DNA from: Spirogloea muscicola
Lineage: Eukaryota > Streptophyta > Zygnematophyceae > Spirogloeales > Spirogloeaceae
Length of the DNA stretch: 16,433 nucleotides
Assembly: GCA_009602725.1 (NCBI GenBank)
Contig: WELB01000006.1
Location: 286,934-303,366, forward strand
Reading direction: 5' to 3'
Position numbers and translations under genes: made by a program
In this document: positions 11,336-16,433 of the stretch, in pieces
How positions within the stretch are numbered: position 1 is the first letter of the stretch
Layout of the letters: each line of letters opens with the position of its first letter
Notes under the pieces: generated by a model
Told to the model about the DNA's origin: nothing
The model's database searches: none
Seen by the model: the letters and a program-made list of their open reading frames with translations, nothing else

Positions 11336-12449
11336 GTTAGAAGCATAAAAGTAAAGAAGTCAGATTTCAGCGGAAGAGAACGATTTAGGGATCCATTCAG
11401 AGACACATGATATGTCAATATCTCGCTCCACAAACCAAGTGTACAGATCTTACATTCTGAATACTAATTTGAATTTTGCATCGCTCGCAATTTAGTGGCC
11501 TGAGATTTGGACACTTGGTAAATTCTAAACTATCTGCGACTAGATGGCAGTGCCATTTTCTGAACCACATGCGAGAGACATACTGGTCACAGCCTGGTAG
11601 CCACTATTTTCATCGCAACAGAGAGAAGGCGCGCGGTGCGCATCAGATTGAAAGGAAGGCCAATTCTAGCTTTGCAAATGTCTCGTTAACGGGGTAATGA
11701 GCTGGCTAAGGGGGACACTAAACATCCCCGAGTGAGCACATGCATGTCTGACAAGCTAAGCTGAGGAGCCGAACCACCATTACGGCAGACATTAACCTGG
11801 GCTAATGCACGCCCAGCATGCTGGTGTATCGCGAGTGCCTGGGAACGCTGTAGACTCAATGATGGCCACATTCTATAGCATGCAACGATGGCTTGCGGGA
11901 CGCTAGCATGTCCTCAACCACCAGCCCAACTACGTCGGTGGGCATCGACAAAACAACAGTGATGAGTTGTGAAGGGCAGCAAATTTGCTGGCAACACAGA
12001 TCATGTGTTACAGCTCAAGGATTTCATAAAAGGATGTGGAATTGTACATACTAGGGATTGACCGACTCATATCACCTACGAGTCTGTCTAATCTTTCTGT
12101 AGATTTCAACAGCGTCGGCAAAATGTGATAGGAAGGCTGAGTAGGGATTGCTGGAAAGAGGGTTGGTCCCAGTTAATGAGTATAGATACCTACATTGAGC
12201 GGAATGGTCCCAGACTTTGCGACTTTTAGGATGGCTACCAATCAGCCAAGAGGAATGGAAAGTGACTGGAAAAACCCATGGCACTTCTAAGTAATCTATA
12301 TTTGGCCCCCGACCAACAATGGCGAACTTCAACAGCACCTTGTACATGTCGAAGCTTGCAGTGGAGACTGCTGCTATACACAATCTGAACCCAGTTCATC
12401 ACTTGTCTGGAGCAGATTTTAGCCACTTGTGCAACTCTCCACTGAAATC
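11336..12449. other. Region downstream of the nitrate transporter, no gene recognised
   Basis: About 1.1 kb of balanced composition that should include the 3' untranslated region of the minus-strand transporter at its right end. The open frames present on either strand lack motifs. No NAR2 (NRT3) partner gene was seen here. Confidence 0.4.
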
Positions 12450-15400
12450 TCAGACTGCAGCAACTGTCTTGGCAGGTGCAGCTCCAGGTGCCCCGTTGGT
12501 ATCTATGTAGTCCTGATAGCCACTTGCTCCTCGCTCGGAGCGTGCATTCTCTGCAAACTTGAGGGATGCAGCGTGCTTGTTCTCCATCTTTTCCTCGGCT
12601 GACCACTCGTTGCCATAGTAATTCTCCTCTGCAGGAAGATTGGACGAGGCAAGGATAAGCACAGAGAGCATACCATCAGACACGCCTGGCATCATGATGT
12701 ATGTCCCTAGACAACTTCATAGACCTGACTAGCTGATGCCGAGCATGAGCAAGAATTGTAAGCCTTGTACCTATCGAACCTAGCTATTCCTTCTCTTTTT
12801 GTCAAAACAAGATGTGACTGAACATGTGCCACTTTCAGCCCAAATTACCTGTGCTTGCTGCACGAGCAGGTAAGATAGCTCCACCCCACATGGGGAACCA
12901 GACAAGGAGAATGATGACGCAGACGCAGATGATCATCACACCCATCCATGTGAGCCCTTGCTCTGTCGTATAGGCAGTTCCCGTGAAGAATATAGCCTGC
13001 AAAAGCAGCAAGTTGTTGGGGTCACTTGCTGCCAAAGTAGCAGTCAGGGAAGTCTTGTCGGCAAGTCAGAGACAATAAAATTATAGCAACGCCAATGCGC
13101 CTTACCTGAGTGATGGCAGAACCAGCATTCCCTCCAGCACCCACAAGTCCAGAAATTACGCCCAATGAGCGTCTGGAGATGAAGGGGATGATGCCAAATG
13201 TACAACCACAGGCAGCCTGCCATGGAAGTACGAAGGATGCCAGCCCATGTTAGTGACTCTTTGAAACATGCTGCAATCAGTAATCCTAAGTGTTCCTTCC
13301 CTTTCTCCTGCCACAGCATGTCTATTTATTGAGCACATATCATAGTATAGTCTCCGTATACAGATATGTTGTGGCGCAATTAGATCAACGGTGCAGACTT
13401 AGCACCTGCACGAAGAAGCTGAAAATAAGCATGATGACGATGGAGAGCGCCAGCGTATTGATCTTGCCCAGGATGAGGCAGAAAACTCCTCCAAGTGTCT
13501 GCAATGTGATAGACAAGACTGTGAGCAGGTTGTATAATAAATGCAGATGTCTTTGCACGAAACCTGAAATTGAGACATGGCACTAACGCTGACAGCACTG
13601 CATCAGTGTGTGTACTGTCTTCTTTGTTCAAAGAGTGACCCAGCTGACCTGCATGATGTATAGGAGCCATATACGGCCCCTCATTCCGTATCTGGCACCA
13701 GACATGTCAGACATTACACCACCCAGAGGCCTAGAGAAAACATTCATCAGACCAAAGGAAGCTGCAACGTAGCCAGCATCTGCAGAGGCGCGAGTACAGA
13801 GAGGTGAGAATGAAGCTGACCCAGTCTTTGTTGGCATTTGGGAATAACTGTGATGAATAGAGTAATTTATCATCAGATTGGGATAAGTCCTTACCTGTGA
13901 GGTTCATGTCGAAGCGATCGTAGAAATAGTTGGCAATGACGTTATCAATAGTCAATTCAACTCCAAAGCAGTAGCCGTAAGTAATGGTGAAAATCCAAGT
14001 ACGATAGTTGGTGACAGCATTCCAGATTACCTGCACATCATAGGTAAGAGTCAGCAGAGCAGTTCTTGCCGAAGGGAATGGCCTCGAATTTGCAAGGAGC
14101 CAAGCTGCAGAATCGTGCAACAAAGTAATCAAACGCACCTTAGCTCCGTTGTCGCTGACCCTCTGACCCGACTTCTTCAGGGCTCTGTACTGCCCATCGG
14201 GCAAGTCTTGAGCAAAGAACAGCAGAAGAAGTCCCATCAAAATATGGACCACAGCTGGTACGAAGAAGGCAATGCGCCACGCGGTGAAGTCCGATGATCC
14301 AATGTCCTTATGGATGAGGTTGTAGATAAGAGGCATGATGAGCTGCAAGAAACATCACAGTGCTGAGTGTGAGGGCATTTCTCAACCAGATCTTATGACA
14401 ATAGGCTGCAAGGGTTAAGTGGACTTGTAATTGGAGATTTGCGCAGCAAAAAGCGCAGCAACTTGAAGATCTGCGACAATCCTTCAATACTGAGGCGACA
14501 GGAAGCCTCAACAAGCTGCTGCCAATAGACCTTGGCAGGACCATGTCGTCTGAGCGGGCTACAGATTCTCCAAATCGATACACGCGTTTGATAGCTTGAG
14601 AAGATAGTGGTTGTACCTGGGTTGCCCCTCCCCCAAGGTTCCCCCAACCAGCAGCTAGACCATTTGCCACTCCAATGATTTTGGTGTTGAACATGCTGCT
14701 CATCCAATACTGCATGCCACAGAAACGGCCACGATATTTTAAGAGCAGCCTGTGAGCAACACACCTCTAAGTGAGCTTGTCGACCGAGACAAACCCCAGT
14801 GCCACACCCCTCTGGACTCCACAAGTAAGAGCTGCTGGTGTTTTGACAACTTTGGATGCAGACGCTACGAAATACGCACCCTTGTGTAAGCAATGTAGTC
14901 CCTACATGTCCCTCACCTGGCAGCTGACGAATGTACCCAAAGAAAGGCCGATGCAGCACCTCACGATCATGAACCCTATGTAGTTGCGAACGAAGCACAT
15001 GGACATGACTGCCGGAGCAGTGAGCATGAGCAGAGCAGCAGCACTCTGCCGAGGTCCGAAAAGGTCGCACAGTGTTCCTGAAGAGAGGACCCCCATCCCA
15101 CATGAAAGATGTCAGTCAAGAACAAAATCACACTCTGTTGTCTGGCGTGGGACAATCTTTATAAATTCAGCTCGGCCTGGTCAATTGCTTGCAATTACAG
15201 ACAGACACCCAGTGGCAAGAATGACGTGCCAGGGTAGGAGAGAGTAGCTTGGAGGAACACTTGAGAACTGAGGCAGACTTACCGATCAACAGACGGGAGA
15301 ACAATGCACCAGTGACAGCGGCGATTCCAGCATTGCCGATATCAGCCTTGGTCAAGTCCAAGTTCTCTCGAATGATGGGGATCAGTGGAGGGGCTGTTCA

Positions 15401-16173
15401 AGGACAAAGTGGGAGCTGCAGTCAGCATGGCATCCAGCAGATTTTAAAGCTCTGAAATTGCTGCGAGGTTGGAAGCCCGCCCTAGGTCTGTAGGCCTGAG
15501 TGCCTGACTCAGAAAGAGAAAGACTGCGTCTCACCAGCAAAGGCGGACACGAAGGCTGTGAAGAAGGAAATCCAGGAAAGGTGGAATGATCGCATGTGCG
15601 GCTGTGCGATGCTGCATGCACAACGAAATCATAGGCATTAGGCAGGCCCAAGTCAGCCACACCAGCTGCTTGGTCGTCTGAATGATGTCCCAGGTGGCAC
15701 AGAATGCTAGGTCTGCTGTCCCACGAACAATATGACGGGAGGCGGGAAAGCTTCAAATAGTTACCATTTTATTCATCAGAAGCCTGTGCACCTCACCTGT
15801 AAAGCCTGATGGTCGTCGCCTTGTGCTCAGAGTCCACCGGCAGCTTGAAATTGCTGGCGGGGTCGTTGTTCTTACCGGCCCAGCTGTTGTATCCAAACAC
15901 AGCTTCCCTGCAATCGCGGCACCATGCAACAGGGCACTGGTGAGCAAGAGGCTTCAATCAAGGAAGTGACGTCTCCAGGGGTGCCAGACACGGAGACAGT
16001 GAGTGACGTTGCCAATTGCTGTCAGAAGCGAGATCAGCTTGACGATCACACAAGGTCAGTGGCGAACAGGGGCGAGGCGATGGCGGGCCTTACTTGCCAG
16101 TGACGCCCCTCATGGACGACCCGGGCTCGCCGACGTCCTCCTGGCCCACCGGGGCGCCCATGTGGCCCTCCAT
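12450..16173 (-). CDS. NRT2: High-affinity nitrate transporter, NRT2 family
   Basis: A 12-helix MFS/NNP plasma-membrane proton-nitrate symporter. Thirteen exons on the minus strand: 16173-16094, 15907-15797, 15611-15535, 15393-15283, 15077-14917, 14709-14617, 14342-14139, 14030-13895, 13779-13649, 13498-13406, 13216-13106, 12996-12849 and 12628-12450. All phases agree and give 544 aa. The start at 16173 has an in-frame TAG three codons upstream (16182-16180). Signs of the plant type are [12 protein letters not shown] at 16-27, [36 protein letters not shown] (127-136), both nitrate signatures [10 protein letters not shown] (199-208) and GAGGNAGS (425-432), substrate-site arginines in FSRLLIG (R123) and FSRPLGG (R341), and [13 protein letters not shown] with [11 protein letters not shown] in the cytosolic tail. 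Introns are 108-274 bp. Plant members usually need NAR2 as partner; none is nearby. It appears complete and functional. Confidence 0.96.
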
Positions 16174-16433
16174 GGCCAGCTACGGCGCCGCGATCGGCCG
16201 CCACAAGCCGGAGCAAGGAGGGAGCCGAGCGAGCGAGCGAGCGAGACGAGACGAGCGCCGGAACCGGCGCTGGCGAAGCTGCGGGCTCGTCGGCGAGACG
16301 AGGCAGAGGCGCTGAGGCTAATGGGAAGCGCAGGAGGCGGCGGCGGGGCTCGGGCTCGGCCTTTGGGGCGACTGCCTGCAGTGGAGACTGAGCTTCGGAG
16401 CGCTGCAATGGCGGGCCTTAAGCTCCGGGGGGG
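16174..16433 (-). promoter_or_regulatory. GC-rich 5' leader/upstream region of NRT2 with (GAGC)n tract
   Basis: Upstream of the NRT2 start the sequence is GC-rich. On the plus strand it contains GAGCGAGCGAGCGAGCGAG (about 16227-16245), which reads as a CTCG-type pyrimidine-rich tract in the transcript direction. A 13-base direct repeat, ATGGCGGGCCTTA, occurs at 16080 and 16408. No TATA element is evident before the window ends. Confidence 0.4.

Noticed and set aside
14393-15103. 236-codon minus-strand frame across several NRT2 exons
   Set aside because: It is a wrong-frame shadow of NRT2; the spliced frame gives the full family protein.

Overview
This looks like nuclear DNA of a photosynthetic eukaryote, most likely a streptophyte green alga. 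I infer this from dense GT-AG introns of about 100-350 bp, a plant-type NRT2 nitrate transporter, a plant-type UMP-CMP kinase, a GPI-protein-like gene with the cysteine pattern of the plant At1g61900-like family, and GC-rich 5' gene ends. The species cannot be named from the sequence. No rRNA, tRNA, CRISPR array or intact mobile element was found.

Layout. (1) 161-3560, plus strand: a UMP-CMP kinase read through at least six exons, whose last coding exons join in frame to a CaMKII association (hub) domain. This predicted kinase-hub fusion is the most unusual content of the window. A leader of up to 87 residues in earlier exons may target it to an organelle. (2) 4266-6110, plus strand: alpha-SNAP in seven exons. 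Its first ~35 residues are missing because exon 1 runs into an unresolved base (N) and a GGC repeat. (3) 8838-7040, minus strand: five exons of a secreted, cysteine-rich, probably GPI-anchored protein. Both ends are uncertain, and a second N beside a 97-A run lies just upstream. (4) 9677-11192: degenerate repeats and no recognisable gene, followed by one orphan exon-like stretch at 11193-11335. (5) 16173-12450, minus strand: a complete 13-exon NRT2, 544 aa, running in from a GC-rich 5' leader.

The genes do not form an operon or an obvious pathway: pyrimidine nucleotide phosphorylation, SNARE recycling, a cell-surface protein and nitrate uptake simply lie side by side. Exon borders were placed by eye, using GT-AG sites, phase agreement and remembered family patterns. 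NRT2, alpha-SNAP from exon 2 on, and kinase exons 2-6 are in phase throughout and are firm. First exons of genes 1-3 and the 3' end of gene 3 are tentative.
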